Positions 30,134-37,425 of a DNA stretch of 38,355 nucleotides are shown here, in pieces. Origin of the DNA: a virus; IMG/VR virus record IMGVR_UViG_3300031237_000266, positions 1-38,355 of that record. One strand, 5' to 3'. The translations under genes were made by a program, and so were the position numbers. Every line of letters begins with the position of its first letter. Position 1 is the stretch's first letter. The notes beneath the pieces are model-generated. The model was not told the origin of the DNA. It was given only the letters and a program-made list of their open reading frames with translations, and made no database searches.

Positions 30134-30170
30134 GTTCGCCGCCATTGTTCTCACGCTAATGGAGGCGAAC
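30134..30170 (-). promoter_or_regulatory. C4-target complement near the antirepressor start
   Basis: GTTCGCCGCCATT (30134-30146) and AATGGAGGCGAAC (30158-30170) are complementary at 12 of 13 positions. In the C4/ant system the RNA pairs with a target beside the ant ribosome-binding site. These arms are the best candidate for that pair (a'/a). Confidence 0.6.
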
Positions 30171-30254
30171 CGTGCGCGGGGTGAGAAACCGGGTGCAAAG
30201 GGAACCCGGCCAGGCCGAAGCCTGCCCACGCACGGCCCGCCATAACGCGGGCAC
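30155..30254 (-). ncRNA. C4-type antisense RNA
   Basis: Read leftward, it has three stem-loops in the order typical of phage C4 RNA. Stem 1 is 30235-30252 (GCCCGC/GCGGGC around GTTATG). Stem 2 is 30211-30224 (CAGGC/GCCTG with tetraloop TTCG). Stem 3 is 30189-30209 (CCGGGT/ACCCGG). A long-range stem (30170-30176 with 30229-30235) encloses stems 2 and 3. The sequence GTGCCCGCGTTATGGCGGGC is nearly that of P1/P22 C4. C4 blocks antirepressor translation by antisense pairing. End points are approximate. Confidence 0.8.
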
Positions 30255-30274
30255 AAAAAAAACGCCTTACGGCG
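30255..30274 (-). terminator. Intrinsic terminator upstream of C4 RNA
   Basis: On the minus strand CGCC-GTAA-GGCG (30263-30274) is followed by eight T (30262-30255). It lies between the leftward promoter and the C4 stem-loops, so it may attenuate or divide the leader transcript. Confidence 0.75.
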
Positions 30275-30338
30275 CCGTGCGCCTTTGCTTGATCCGGGTT
30301 CTCACGCCCGGCCGCTGAATTTGCAGCGGCAATGGGAG

Positions 30339-30366
30339 ACTAGACCAACATCGGGATAGGCGTCAA
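30339..30366 (-). promoter_or_regulatory. Leftward promoter for C4 RNA and antirepressor
   Basis: On the minus strand, TTGACG (30366-30361), a 16-bp spacer and TCTAGT (30344-30339) make a plausible sigma-70 promoter. A hairpin (GCCGCTG 30311-30317 with its complement before 30331) and a repeated GCGTGAGAAC (30306-30297 and 30156-30147) lie downstream. Confidence 0.6.
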
Positions 30367-30397
30367 TGCCTACGGCGTGACGGCAAGGGAGCGACTT

Positions 30398-30420
30398 GGT
30401 GATGGCGTTTTGATAGAGTC
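30398..30420 (+). promoter_or_regulatory. Shared cargo-gene promoter-like element, copy D
   Basis: GGTGATGGCGTTTTGATA followed by GAGTC. The likely -10 is TAGAGT (30414-30419). It lies 26 nt upstream of the third exported protein gene and faces away from the antirepressor. Confidence 0.65.
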
Positions 30421-30446
30421 GCCATTTCAGTTGATTGGGGTTTCCA

Positions 30447-30803
30447 ATGAAAAATATTACTTTTGTTGCATTTATTGCTGCCTGTTTAATTCCTACCATA
30501 TCCTATGCAAAGGACTTCACGCCGGCTCAAAAGAAAAATATTGAAGATGCAGTGAAAGAAAAATTGATAGATCCTGATAGCGCAAAGTTCAAGTTTCCTA
30601 CATATAAAGGCGGTCTTTTTTATTGTGGACTTGTTAACTCAAAAAATAGATATGGTGGCTATGCGGGGTTTTCTGTTTTTCAAGTTGCAGCCATGAGCGG
30701 AGAGTCTGGATCAACTAGTTTTTATGTCCTTGGTGTTGGTGATGGGGATTCAGGAAATGAGGCTCTAAAGACCACCTGTGCCGAGCATGGCTATACATTT
30801 TAA
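30447..30803 (+). CDS. Exported small protein, AT-rich paralogue of the 28230 lipoprotein
   Basis: 118 aa with a Sec signal MKNITFVAFIAACLIPTISYA, probably cut before KDF. The mature part has LIDPDSAKFKFP and FYCGLVNSKNRYGGYAGFSVF, aligned with the 28230 protein (DP-SAKF, CG-VN-KN--GGY-G). It lacks a lipobox. The gene is clearly AT-rich (runs such as aaaaatattac and many A/T third positions) among GC-rich neighbours, which suggests recent transfer. A terminator follows. Function is unknown. Confidence 0.8.
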   Translation: MKNITFVAFIAACLIPTISYAKDFTPAQKKNIEDAVKEKLIDPDSAKFKFPTYKGGLFYCGLVNSKNRYGGYAGFSVFQVAAMSGESGSTSFYVLGVGDGDSGNEALKTTCAEHGYTF

Positions 30804-30826
30804 TTAAGATATTATCTTTAATTCTT

Positions 30827-30848
30827 AACCGCCTTCGGGCGGTTTTTT
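30827..30848 (+). terminator. Intrinsic terminator after third cargo gene
   Basis: AACCGCC (30827-30833), loop TTCG, GGCGGTT (30838-30844), then TTTT. It insulates the cargo gene from tail gene I. Confidence 0.9.
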
Positions 30849-30865
30849 ATTGCTAGGAGAAAAGT

Positions 30866-31504
30866 ATGACAGCTGTAAACTATCAGCCGATGACCATCAT
30901 CCTCTTGTCTGGAAGCCTGGCAAAAGCCTTCGGTCGCAAACATCGGCGCCATCTCGACAGCGGTACTACGCAGGAGGCATTCCGTGCACTGAAGCACACG
31001 CTCAAAGGTTTCGAGGCCTTCATTCGGGATTCGGAGAAGAAGGGGCTGCGCTTCGCTATCTTCCGCAACCGCAAGAATGTCGGCGAGGAAGAGCTCGGTC
31101 TTGCTGGCACTCAAGAAATTCGCATCGTCCCGGTGATCACTGGAAGCAAGAGGGGTGGCATCTTCCAGACCGTGCTCGGCGTTGCGCTGATTGCAACGGC
31201 CTCATACTTTACCGGTGGATTGGCTGCTGGAGGAACGGGCCTATTGGGAGCGGGGGCTGGAGTTGGCTGGACTGCGGCAGCTGGCGCCGGTTTTTCTTTG
31301 GCCATCGGCGGAGTAGTCCAAATGGCCTTCCCCCAAGCCAAGGGCCTCAGCTCGAGCGCCGCACCCGAGAACAAGCCTTCCTATGCATTCGGCGGCCCGG
31401 TCAACACCGTAGCCCAGGGCAACCCGGTCGGCGTGCTGTACGGCAAGCGCCGGATCGGCGGCGCGATCATCTCGGCGGGCATCTACGCAGAGGATCAAAT
31501 GTAG
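30866..31504 (+). CDS. Tail assembly protein I
   Basis: 212 aa. MTIILLSGSLAKAFGRKHRRHLDSGTTQEAFRALKHTLKGFEAFIRDSEKKGLRFAIF is the ubiquitin-like N-terminus of lambda gpI. A Gly/Ala-rich hydrophobic region (about 100-150) and NPVGVLYGKRRIGGAIISAGIYAEDQ close the protein. It is needed for tail tip assembly with K, L and J. GGAGAAAAGT precedes ATG 30866. Confidence 0.9.
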   Translation: MTAVNYQPMTIILLSGSLAKAFGRKHRRHLDSGTTQEAFRALKHTLKGFEAFIRDSEKKGLRFAIFRNRKNVGEEELGLAGTQEIRIVPVITGSKRGGIFQTVLGVALIATASYFTGGLAAGGTGLLGAGAGVGWTAAAGAGFSLAIGGVVQMAFPQAKGLSSSAAPENKPSYAFGGPVNTVAQGNPVGVLYGKRRIGGAIISAGIYAEDQM

Positions 31505-31520
31505 CCCAACCAGAAAAGCA

Positions 31521-31556
31521 AAAACCCCCGCAGCTAGCCGGCTCCGGGGGTTTTTT
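31521..31556 (+). terminator. Intrinsic terminator after tail gene I
   Basis: AAAACCCCCG (31521-31530) pairs with CGGGGGTTTT (31545-31554) and is followed by more T. The stem is 10 bp with a 14-nt loop. Confidence 0.9.
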
Positions 31557-31621
31557 ATTTCCACCCCTTGTACGCACCAAGAGGAAGAACTTCGTTGGAT
31601 TTTAGACCATGGGTAACTCTC

Positions 31622-31759
31622 ATGAAAGAGATACTGAATCGCTACGGGCTAGCTGGAATGATCATCTCGGCTTGGATGATGGCCATGCCGGCAATCCTGA
31701 TTCTGCTCGCTGTGCGCGCTCCTGAATTGATTGAGGCCGTCGCCGCACTCATCAAGTAA
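31622..31759 (+). CDS. Small membrane protein between I and J, 45 aa
   Basis: The frame from ATG 31622 reads MKEILNRYGLAGMIISAWMMAMPAILILLAVRAPELIEAVAALIK. One long hydrophobic helix (about 9-31) is followed by an amphipathic tail. It is flanked by terminators on both sides (31521, 31781), so it forms its own small unit. Similar tiny proteins precede J in Pseudomonas phages. Function is unknown. Confidence 0.7.
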   Translation: MKEILNRYGLAGMIISAWMMAMPAILILLAVRAPELIEAVAALIK

Positions 31760-31780
31760 CGCCTCCCAAAGAACACCTAG

Positions 31781-31800
31781 ACCGCCGCTGGCGGTTTTTT
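31781..31800 (+). terminator. Intrinsic terminator before J
   Basis: ACCGCC (31781-31786), loop GCT, GGCGGT (31790-31795), then a T6 run to 31800. Confidence 0.88.
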
Positions 31801-31819
31801 ATTGCCTGCAGGAAACCCA

Positions 31820-34800
31820 ATGAACGCAGCAGTTCAGATCCGTGGCCGCAAGGCCGGCGCCTCCAGCGCGCACACCCCGGTCGAGACGCCCGACAGCCTG
31901 CAGTCGACCGCCTATGCCAAGCTACTGCTGGCCCTGGGCGAGGGTGAGTTTTCCGGCGGCCTAGCCGGGCAGGATATCTACCTCGACGGCACGCCCCTCC
32001 TGACGGACGGCAGCGAGAACTTCCCGGGCGTGACCTGGGAGTTCCGCCCCGGCACCGTCGAGCAGGAGCATATCGCCGGCATGCCGAGCGTCGAGAACGA
32101 GATTGCCGTCGGCGTCGAGCTGCGCAGCGATACGCCCTGGGTGCGCGCGGTGACCGATACCCAGCTCTCCGCGGTGCGCATCCGCCTGGGCTGGCCGGCG
32201 CTGCAGCAGCAGAAGGACAACGGCGACATCGTCGGCTACGCCATCGACTATGCGATCGATCTGGCTACGGACGGCGGCGCCTATCAGCAGGTGGCCACCT
32301 ACACCCTGAGCGGCAAGACGACCTCGCTGTACGAGCGCGCCCACCGTATCGACCTTCCGGCCTCCAGCTCTGGCTGGCAGGTACGCGTGCGGCGCATTAC
32401 CGCCAACCAGGACAACAACCGCATCGCCGACACCATGCGCGTGCAGGCGATCACCGAGGTTGTCGACGCCAAGCTGCGCTATCCGAACACCGCGTTGCTA
32501 TTCGTCCAGTTCGATGCTAGCCAGTTCCAGAACATCCCCCAGGTCGCAGCGGACGTGAAGGGGCGCAAGATCCGCGTGCCGAGCAACTACGATCCGGTCA
32601 GCCGCACCTATACCGGCGTGTGGGACGGGGCGTTCCAGTGGGCTTGGACAGACAACCCGGCCTGGGTCTGGTACGACATGGTGCTCTCTGAGCGCTTCGG
32701 ATTGGGCCGGCGGATCGATCAGTCCCAGGTCGACAAGTGGAATCTCTACGAGATCGCCCAGTACTGCGACCAGTTGGTCTCCGACGGGCAAGGCGGGCTG
32801 GAGCCGCGTTTCACCTGCAACGTCTATTTCCAGAGTCGGGCCGAGGCCTGGACCGTGCTGCGCGACCTGTCGGCGATCTTCCGCGGCCTGAGCTACTGGG
32901 CAGATTCGCAGATGTTCGCCATGGCCGATATGCCGCGCGACATCGACTACGTCTATACCCGGGCCAACGCCATCGACGGGCGCTTCGTCTACGCCTCGGC
33001 CAGCGAGAAGTCGCGCCACACCATGGCGCTGGTGAGCTACGACGATCCGGACAACGGCTACCAGAGCGCGGTGGAGGTCGCCTCCGATCAGGCGCTGGTC
33101 CGCCGCTACGGGGTCAACCAGGTGGAGCTGACCGCCATCGGTTGCACCCGCCGCAGCGAGGCCAATCGCCGCGGGCGCTGGGCGCTGCTGACCAACAGCC
33201 GCGACCGCACCGTTACTTTCCGCGTGGGGCTTGACGGGCAGATCCCACTGCCGGGCCGCATCATTGGTGTGGCCGACGAGCTGCTGGCCGGTCGCCCGCT
33301 GGGTGGGCGGATCAGCGCTGTTGCAGGGCGCACGATTACCTTGGACCGCGATGCTCAGGTCGCAACCGGTGATCGCCTGGTGCTCAACCTGCCCAGCGGC
33401 GTCGCCGAAGGACGCACGGTTGAGAGCGTCTCCGGCCGCGCTGTCACCGTGACCACCGATTACAGCGAGGTTCCGGTCGCCCAAGCCGTCTGGTCCATCG
33501 ATGCCGCCGATCTGGCCATCCAGCAGTACCGGGTGACCGGTATCAGCGAGCCGGAGAAGGGCATCTACGAGATCACCGGCATCCAGCACGACCCGGGCAA
33601 ATACGCGCTGGTGGATTCCGGCGCGCGCCTCGAGGCTCGACCGATCTCGGTGGTGCCGCCGAGCGTGCAGTCCGCGCCGACCGGCCTTACCGTCGACAGC
33701 TACACCAGCATCGCCCAGGGCCTGGCCATCACCACCCTGCGCGCGCAATGGGCCGCCGCGCCGAATGCCGTCGCCTATGAAGCGGAGTGGCGCAAGGATT
33801 CCGGGCCGTGGATCCGTGTGCCGCGCACTGGATCAACGAGTTTCGAGGTTCCGGGCATTTACGCCGGGCGCTATCTAGTGCGGGTGAGAGCGATCAATGC
33901 CGTCGACACGGCATCGCTGCCGGCCTACAGCGCGGAGACCCAGCTGAATGGAAAGCAGGGAACGCCGCCGGCGGTGGCCGCCCTGACGGCCGCGCCGCTG
34001 GTGTTCGGTATCCGCCTCGACTGGGCGTTTCCGACTGGCGCCGAGGACACGCAGCGCACGGAGATCCAGTACAACGCCAACCCGGTCGAGGAGGGTGCGC
34101 AGCACTTGGGAGACTTTGCCTACCCGCTCAATACTCACACGATTTCCGGCCTAGCCGCTGCGGAGACTCAGCATTTCCGCGCTCGACTGGTGGACCGTAC
34201 CGGTAATCTTGGGTCGTGGTCCGACTGGGTCATGGGGCAGTCCAGTGCGGATGCTACGGAGATTCTGGACTATCTGACCGACCAGATCGGCGAGACGCAA
34301 CTGGCTCAGCACCTGGCGGACCGGATCAGCCCGCCGCTGGCCGGCGCCGACTGGTTAGCCGGCGACGATCAGATTCAGGCCGGTGTCTGGTCCCAGCAGT
34401 ACGAGCGGGAGACGGCCGATAGCGCGCTGGCCGTGCGGATCGATACGGTCGAGGCCGCTGCCGGCCAGAACAGCGCCTCTATTCAGCAGACCAGCCAGGC
34501 GCTCGCCTCGCTCGATGGCAGCCTGCAGGCGATGTGGTCGGTGAAACTGCAGGTTACCCAGGATGGCAAGTACTACGCCGCCGGCATGGGAATCGGCATC
34601 GAGAACACGCCTGCCGGCCTGCAATCGCAGATCCTGTTCCAAGTAGACCGGTTCGCCGTCATCAACACCGCCAACGGAATGATCAGCACGCCGTTTGTGA
34701 TCCAGAATGGCCAGGTCTTTATCAATTCGGCCGTGATCGACAGGGCCGACATCGTGGACCTAGTCGTCGGCAGCACACTGCAGTCGGCGAACTACGTAGC

Positions 34801-34957
34801 CGGCCAGTCCGGCGTCCAGATCAACTTCGTCACTGGTGAGTTCGAGATGAACGGGTCGGCCCCTGGTGGCGGGCGCATGAGCCTGAACAACCTGTCCCTG
34901 AAGTACTGGGGCGCCAACGGGGTGCTGCGCGCCCAATTCGGCTATCTGGGGGCCTAG
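31820..34957 (+). CDS. Central tail fibre / host specificity protein J
   Basis: 1045 aa from ATG 31820 (CAGGAAACCC upstream). The N-terminal half is the gpJ tip-attachment region: SLQSTAYAKLLLALGEGEFSGG, then the Phage-tail_3-like core with WAWTDNPAWVWYDMVLSERFGLG. FnIII-like domains follow about 620-820 (SAPTGLTVDSYTSIAQG..., VRVRAINAVDTASLPAYSAETQLNG, then ...IRLDWAFPTGAEDTQRTEIQYN). The C-terminus (QVTQDGKYYAAGMGIGIENTPAGLQSQILFQVDRFAVIN) is DUF1983-like. It contacts the outer-membrane receptor and sets host range. Confidence 0.95.
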   Translation: MNAAVQIRGRKAGASSAHTPVETPDSLQSTAYAKLLLALGEGEFSGGLAGQDIYLDGTPLLTDGSENFPGVTWEFRPGTVEQEHIAGMPSVENEIAVGVELRSDTPWVRAVTDTQLSAVRIRLGWPALQQQKDNGDIVGYAIDYAIDLATDGGAYQQVATYTLSGKTTSLYERAHRIDLPASSSGWQVRVRRITANQDNNRIADTMRVQAITEVVDAKLRYPNTALLFVQFDASQFQNIPQVAADVKGRKIRVPSNYDPVSRTYTGVWDGAFQWAWTDNPAWVWYDMVLSERFGLGRRIDQSQVDKWNLYEIAQYCDQLVSDGQGGLEPRFTCNVYFQSRAEAWTVLRDLSAIFRGLSYWADSQMFAMADMPRDIDYVYTRANAIDGRFVYASASEKSRHTMALVSYDDPDNGYQSAVEVASDQALVRRYGVNQVELTAIGCTRRSEANRRGRWALLTNSRDRTVTFRVGLDGQIPLPGRIIGVADELLAGRPLGGRISAVAGRTITLDRDAQVATGDRLVLNLPSGVAEGRTVESVSGRAVTVTTDYSEVPVAQAVWSIDAADLAIQQYRVTGISEPEKGIYEITGIQHDPGKYALVDSGARLEARPISVVPPSVQSAPTGLTVDSYTSIAQGLAITTLRAQWAAAPNAVAYEAEWRKDSGPWIRVPRTGSTSFEVPGIYAGRYLVRVRAINAVDTASLPAYSAETQLNGKQGTPPAVAALTAAPLVFGIRLDWAFPTGAEDTQRTEIQYNANPVEEGAQHLGDFAYPLNTHTISGLAAAETQHFRARLVDRTGNLGSWSDWVMGQSSADATEILDYLTDQIGETQLAQHLADRISPPLAGADWLAGDDQIQAGVWSQQYERETADSALAVRIDTVEAAAGQNSASIQQTSQALASLDGSLQAMWSVKLQVTQDGKYYAAGMGIGIENTPAGLQSQILFQVDRFAVINTANGMISTPFVIQNGQVFINSAVIDRADIVDLVVGSTLQSANYVAGQSGVQINFVTGEFEMNGSAPGGGRMSLNNLSLKYWGANGVLRAQFGYLGA

Positions 34958-34960
34958 AGC

Positions 34961-35308
34961 ATGTCCTACGGAATGCAGCTATTCGACGAGGCAGGCTCAG
35001 TGATCCTCGACACCAGCAGCTTCACCTACCAGGTGATCTTCACTGCAGTCGTTGACTTCAGGGCGGCCACCGGCAACGAGACTCGCACCTACTCGATACC
35101 GGACTTCGACCCGACCAAGTGTTGTGCGGTCATGCTGCCGATAGACGACTACACCGTCGACTACGGCGACTACTGGAACTCCTGCCCCTACATCAAGCAG
35201 AGCGAGCTGACCGCTGGCTCCATCAAGGTCTACAACTACCGCCCGGAGTACAACGATGGCATGTATACAAAGACGCGTGTCACCCTGATGGTCTTGAGGT
35301 TTGCCTGA
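34961..35308 (+). CDS. Tail tip accessory protein, 115 aa
   Basis: MSYGMQLFDEAGSVILDTSSFTYQVIF opens a family of small proteins found downstream of J in Pseudomonas and enterobacterial phages (DUF6453-like). The middle has YSIPDFDPTKCCAVMLPIDD. It is probably a small tail-tip or fibre component. The TGA overlaps the next ATG. Confidence 0.8.
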   Translation: MSYGMQLFDEAGSVILDTSSFTYQVIFTAVVDFRAATGNETRTYSIPDFDPTKCCAVMLPIDDYTVDYGDYWNSCPYIKQSELTAGSIKVYNYRPEYNDGMYTKTRVTLMVLRFA

Positions 35309-35994
35309 TGACGTACGGTTTCCGCGCGATCAACGACAGCAACCGGGTACAGGTCGACTCTATGACCCCGACTCTATGCCTGCTGGCAAAGGGCACCTAC
35401 GCTGCCTCGGGTACCAGCAAGGTATCGATCAGTTTCCCCAGCCCGATCACCTCCCAGATACCGCCCCTGATCTTCTTGCACCCCACCGAGCCGACCACCC
35501 AGGCGTGGGATCTACGCACCTATATCCAGGTTGCCCTCATTGGGTCCCCTGGGAACTGGACCGGGTTCAGACTTGAGACCTACAACGTGAACGGGAGGCC
35601 ACAGGGCAAGTGGTTCGTGGCCTCTAGCGATGTCTCTCCCACTGCAAACTACGGGATGCGGCTGTGGGACGAGAACGGGAAGCTGCTGTTCGACTCGGAC
35701 AAGCCCTCTGTCCTGTTCACTAGGGCGTTATGGCCGTGGACCTATGCGGGGACCATCGGGTCGTCGGCCGTCCCGTATTGGCTCGCTGGTTCTAACAACG
35801 CGCTCACGGCCGACGAGTACCTGCTGCTGAACCCGTTTGCCATGGATGACTTGGGGTTCAACACCTCGGGGGCCATGTGGGGGGTATGCGTCGACTATGG
35901 GACGAATAGGGTGTTCCTGATCGATTCGGGCAGAGGGGGGTATAGCGTGGTGGGGCATAAGCCACTGGTCTATGCCAAGTTGACGGCAACCTAA
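35308..35994 (+). CDS. Tail tip/fibre protein, 228 aa, with repeat of the upstream motif
   Basis: MTYGFRAINDSNRVQVDSMTPTLCLLAKGTYAASGTSKVSISFP is followed at about residue 112 by NYGMRLWDENGKLLFDSDKPSVLF, which resembles the start of the upstream protein (YGMQLFDEAGSVILDTS...). The C-terminus is Gly/Tyr/Trp-rich. It probably contributes to receptor binding at the tail tip; a gene duplication is likely. A terminator follows the stop. Confidence 0.75.
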   Translation: MTYGFRAINDSNRVQVDSMTPTLCLLAKGTYAASGTSKVSISFPSPITSQIPPLIFLHPTEPTTQAWDLRTYIQVALIGSPGNWTGFRLETYNVNGRPQGKWFVASSDVSPTANYGMRLWDENGKLLFDSDKPSVLFTRALWPWTYAGTIGSSAVPYWLAGSNNALTADEYLLLNPFAMDDLGFNTSGAMWGVCVDYGTNRVFLIDSGRGGYSVVGHKPLVYAKLTAT

Positions 35995-36034
35995 ATCCTG
36001 GCGCTACGCCGCCCTACTAATTTCACTTCATCAG

Positions 36035-36055
36035 CCCGCCTCGTGCGGGATTTTT
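36035..36055 (+). terminator. Intrinsic terminator before the endolysin gene
   Basis: CCCGC (36035-36039), loop CTCGT, GCGGG (36045-36049), then A and TTTTT. Confidence 0.8.
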
Positions 36056-36070
36056 ATTTTCGGAGATCCC

Positions 36071-36616
36071 ATGTCCATCACCGAGCAGCAACTGCTGCAG
36101 ATCATGCCCAACGCCGGCCCTCGTGCCGGCGTTTTTGTGCCGGTTCTCAACGCGGCCATGAAGCGCTGGCAGATCGATACGCCCCGGCGCGTGGCGGCCT
36201 TCCTCGCCCAGGTCGGCCACGAGTCGAACCAGCTGCGCAACACCCGGGAGCTCTGGGGGCCGACGCCGGCCCAGGCACGCTACGACCTGCGCACCGACCT
36301 CGGCAATACGCCGCAGCCAGACGGTGACGGCCAGCGCTACCGGGGCCGCGGCCTGATCCAGATCACCGGGCGGGCCAACTACGCGGCGGTGAGCATCGCC
36401 CTGTTCGGCGACGACCGCCTGCTCAAAACGCCCGAGCTGCTCGAGCAGCCGGAGTGGGCGGCGGAATCCGCTGGTTGGTTCTGGTCGACCAACGGTCTAA
36501 ACCGGTTGGCCGATGCCGGTCAGTTCGAGGCGATCACCAGGCGGATCAATGGTGGTTTGAATGGGCAGGATGACCGGCTAGCCCTTTGGGGTAGGGCGAA
36601 GGAGGTGATGGCATGA
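36071..36616 (+). CDS. Endolysin, glycoside hydrolase family 19
   Basis: 181 aa without a signal peptide. The chitinase-like GH19 fold shows in RVAAFLAQVGHESNQLRNTREL, with acids Glu51 (GHES) and Glu60. YRGRGLIQITGRANYAAVSIALFGD and AAESAGWFWSTNGLNRLAD follow. It cleaves peptidoglycan glycan strands after the holin opens the membrane. GGAG precedes the ATG and the stop overlaps the Rz start (ATGA). Confidence 0.92.
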   Translation: MSITEQQLLQIMPNAGPRAGVFVPVLNAAMKRWQIDTPRRVAAFLAQVGHESNQLRNTRELWGPTPAQARYDLRTDLGNTPQPDGDGQRYRGRGLIQITGRANYAAVSIALFGDDRLLKTPELLEQPEWAAESAGWFWSTNGLNRLADAGQFEAITRRINGGLNGQDDRLALWGRAKEVMA

Positions 36617-37155
36617 GCCTCGCTGACCTGATCCCTGTGCAATACCGGATGGCGGCTACCGGAGGGATTGCCCTAGTCCTGCTGCTGGCCGGCGCCGCTG
36701 CAGGATGGACCGTCAATGGCTGGCGCCTGGGCGAGCAGATCGCCGCTATCCAGCGGAAGAACGCCGAGCAGCTCGCCAAGAATGAGCAGGTAGCAAACGC
36801 CGCCTTCCGTGAGCAGCAGCAGGCCCGTCAGCAGCTCGAAAACAAACTCTCGCTGCTCGACCAGCAGCATTACGGAGAACTGAAGAATGCCCAAGCTACT
36901 ACTGACCGTCTTTCTGCTGACCTCGCTACTGCTCGCCAGCGGATGCGCGTCACCATTACCGCCAGCAGCTGCCAGCAACTGTCCGGAGCAGGAAAAGCCG
37001 CCGGTGCTGACCGCGTGGATGATGGAACCGTCGTCGCCGACATTCAGCCAGCGACTGCAGCAGATCTTGCCCGTCTCGCCGGAGACGCAGACGCCTGCGC
37101 AGTGAAACTGACCGCGCTCCAGGGATGGGCGCGAGAGATTACGAAGGGGGATTGA
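36613..37155 (+). CDS. Rz-like i-spanin
   Basis: 180 aa. A membrane anchor at residues about 14-34 (ATGGIALVLLLAGAAAGWTVNGW) is followed by a long coiled coil (AAIQRKNAEQLAKNEQVANAAFREQQQARQQLENKLSLLDQQ). The C-terminus ends in the DLARLAGDADACAVKLTALQGWARE motif of Rz proteins. It spans from the inner membrane to the o-spanin and fuses membranes at the end of lysis. The o-spanin frame is embedded inside it. Confidence 0.93.
   Translation: MSLADLIPVQYRMAATGGIALVLLLAGAAAGWTVNGWRLGEQIAAIQRKNAEQLAKNEQVANAAFREQQQARQQLENKLSLLDQQHYGELKNAQATTDRLSADLATARQRMRVTITASSCQQLSGAGKAAGADRVDDGTVVADIQPATAADLARLAGDADACAVKLTALQGWAREITKGD
36887..37105 (+). CDS. Rz1-like o-spanin lipoprotein (embedded in Rz)
   Basis: 72 aa in a frame shifted relative to Rz and wholly within it. 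The signal MPKLLLTVFLLTSLLLASGC has a lipobox LASGC with Cys20, and the mature part is Pro-rich (ASPLPPAAASNCPEQEKPPVL...) as in Rz1. It would be acylated, sorted to the outer membrane and bound by Rz. The full nesting matches lambda Rz/Rz1. Confidence 0.9.
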   Translation: MPKLLLTVFLLTSLLLASGCASPLPPAAASNCPEQEKPPVLTAWMMEPSSPTFSQRLQQILPVSPETQTPAQ

Positions 37156-37318
37156 GATTGCCAGGACGGGCGATGAGGGAGCCGCCGCAATGGGCGACTT
37201 ACTGTAGGAAAATACAGCGCTAAGTTATTGATATTTCGTGCTGTATGGGCTGATTCTTTCTCTGCGTTATTTTACTTGTTTTTCTATAAGAATCAGTATG
37301 TTGCATGTGTTTCGCTAT
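37156..37318 (+). promoter_or_regulatory. SOS-box region between lysis genes and attachment site
   Basis: No convincing gene is seen. A LexA site CTGTAGGAAAATACAG lies at 37202-37217 (CTG-N10-CAG). A short AT-rich tract (37226-37310) follows up to the tRNA remnant. Only ATGGGCGACTTACTG-TAG (37191) could encode a tiny peptide. In the excised circle, the phage left end would lie beyond this box, so SOS-driven transcription could enter the left-end genes. That is an inference. Confidence 0.75.
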
Positions 37319-37367
37319 CACCTTGACATGGTGGGGGTCGTTGGTTCGAGTCCAATTGTGCCTACCA
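37319..37367 (+). other. 3' part of tRNA-Val(GAC): prophage attachment site (right)
   Basis: The 49 nt from CACCTTGACATGGTGG through GTTGGTTCGAGTCC to CCA match the anticodon arm, variable loop, T arm and acceptor 3' strand of tRNA-Val with anticodon GAC. The 5' half is absent: upstream sequence (TTTCGCTAT) does not form D or acceptor arms. Such a remnant marks one end of an element that integrated into the tRNA gene. The intact tRNA should be at the other end, beyond position 1. Confidence 0.9.
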
Positions 37368-37396
37368 AACAAAACCCGCAGCTGGCGGGGCTTAGA

Positions 37397-37425
37397 GGGC
37401 GATCCGAAAGGATCGCCCTTTTGTT
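37397..37425 (+). terminator. Intrinsic terminator downstream of the tRNA remnant
   Basis: GGGCGATCC (37397-37405), loop GAAA, GGATCGCCC (37410-37418), then TTTTGTTTT. This is the usual host terminator behind a tRNA gene. A shorter CCCGC/GCGGG pair lies just before it. Confidence 0.9.

Larger units (their letters stand above)
1..37367. mobile_element. Lambdoid siphovirus-type prophage (left end off window)
   Basis: Gene order is that of a lambda-like temperate phage: leftward early operon, CI/Cro immunity region, replication genes, probable antiterminator, late promoter, HK97-type packaging and head genes, tail genes G/T-H-M-L-K-I-J, and lysis genes. The right boundary is set by a 3' tRNA-Val(GAC) fragment ending at 37367, a usual scar of integration into a tRNA gene. 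The left boundary and main integrase are not in the window, because the first gene is cut by position 1. All structural genes appear intact, with conserved active sites, so the element may be inducible. This is inferred from sequence only. Confidence 0.95.

Noticed and set aside
29203-30440. Insertion sequence carrying the opposite-strand gene
   Set aside because: No transposase, terminal inverted repeats or target duplication are visible. The gene is a P22-type antirepressor with its own RNA leader.
37319-37367. A complete functional tRNA gene
   Set aside because: Only the anticodon arm onward is present. The 5' acceptor strand and D arm are missing, so it is an attachment-site remnant.
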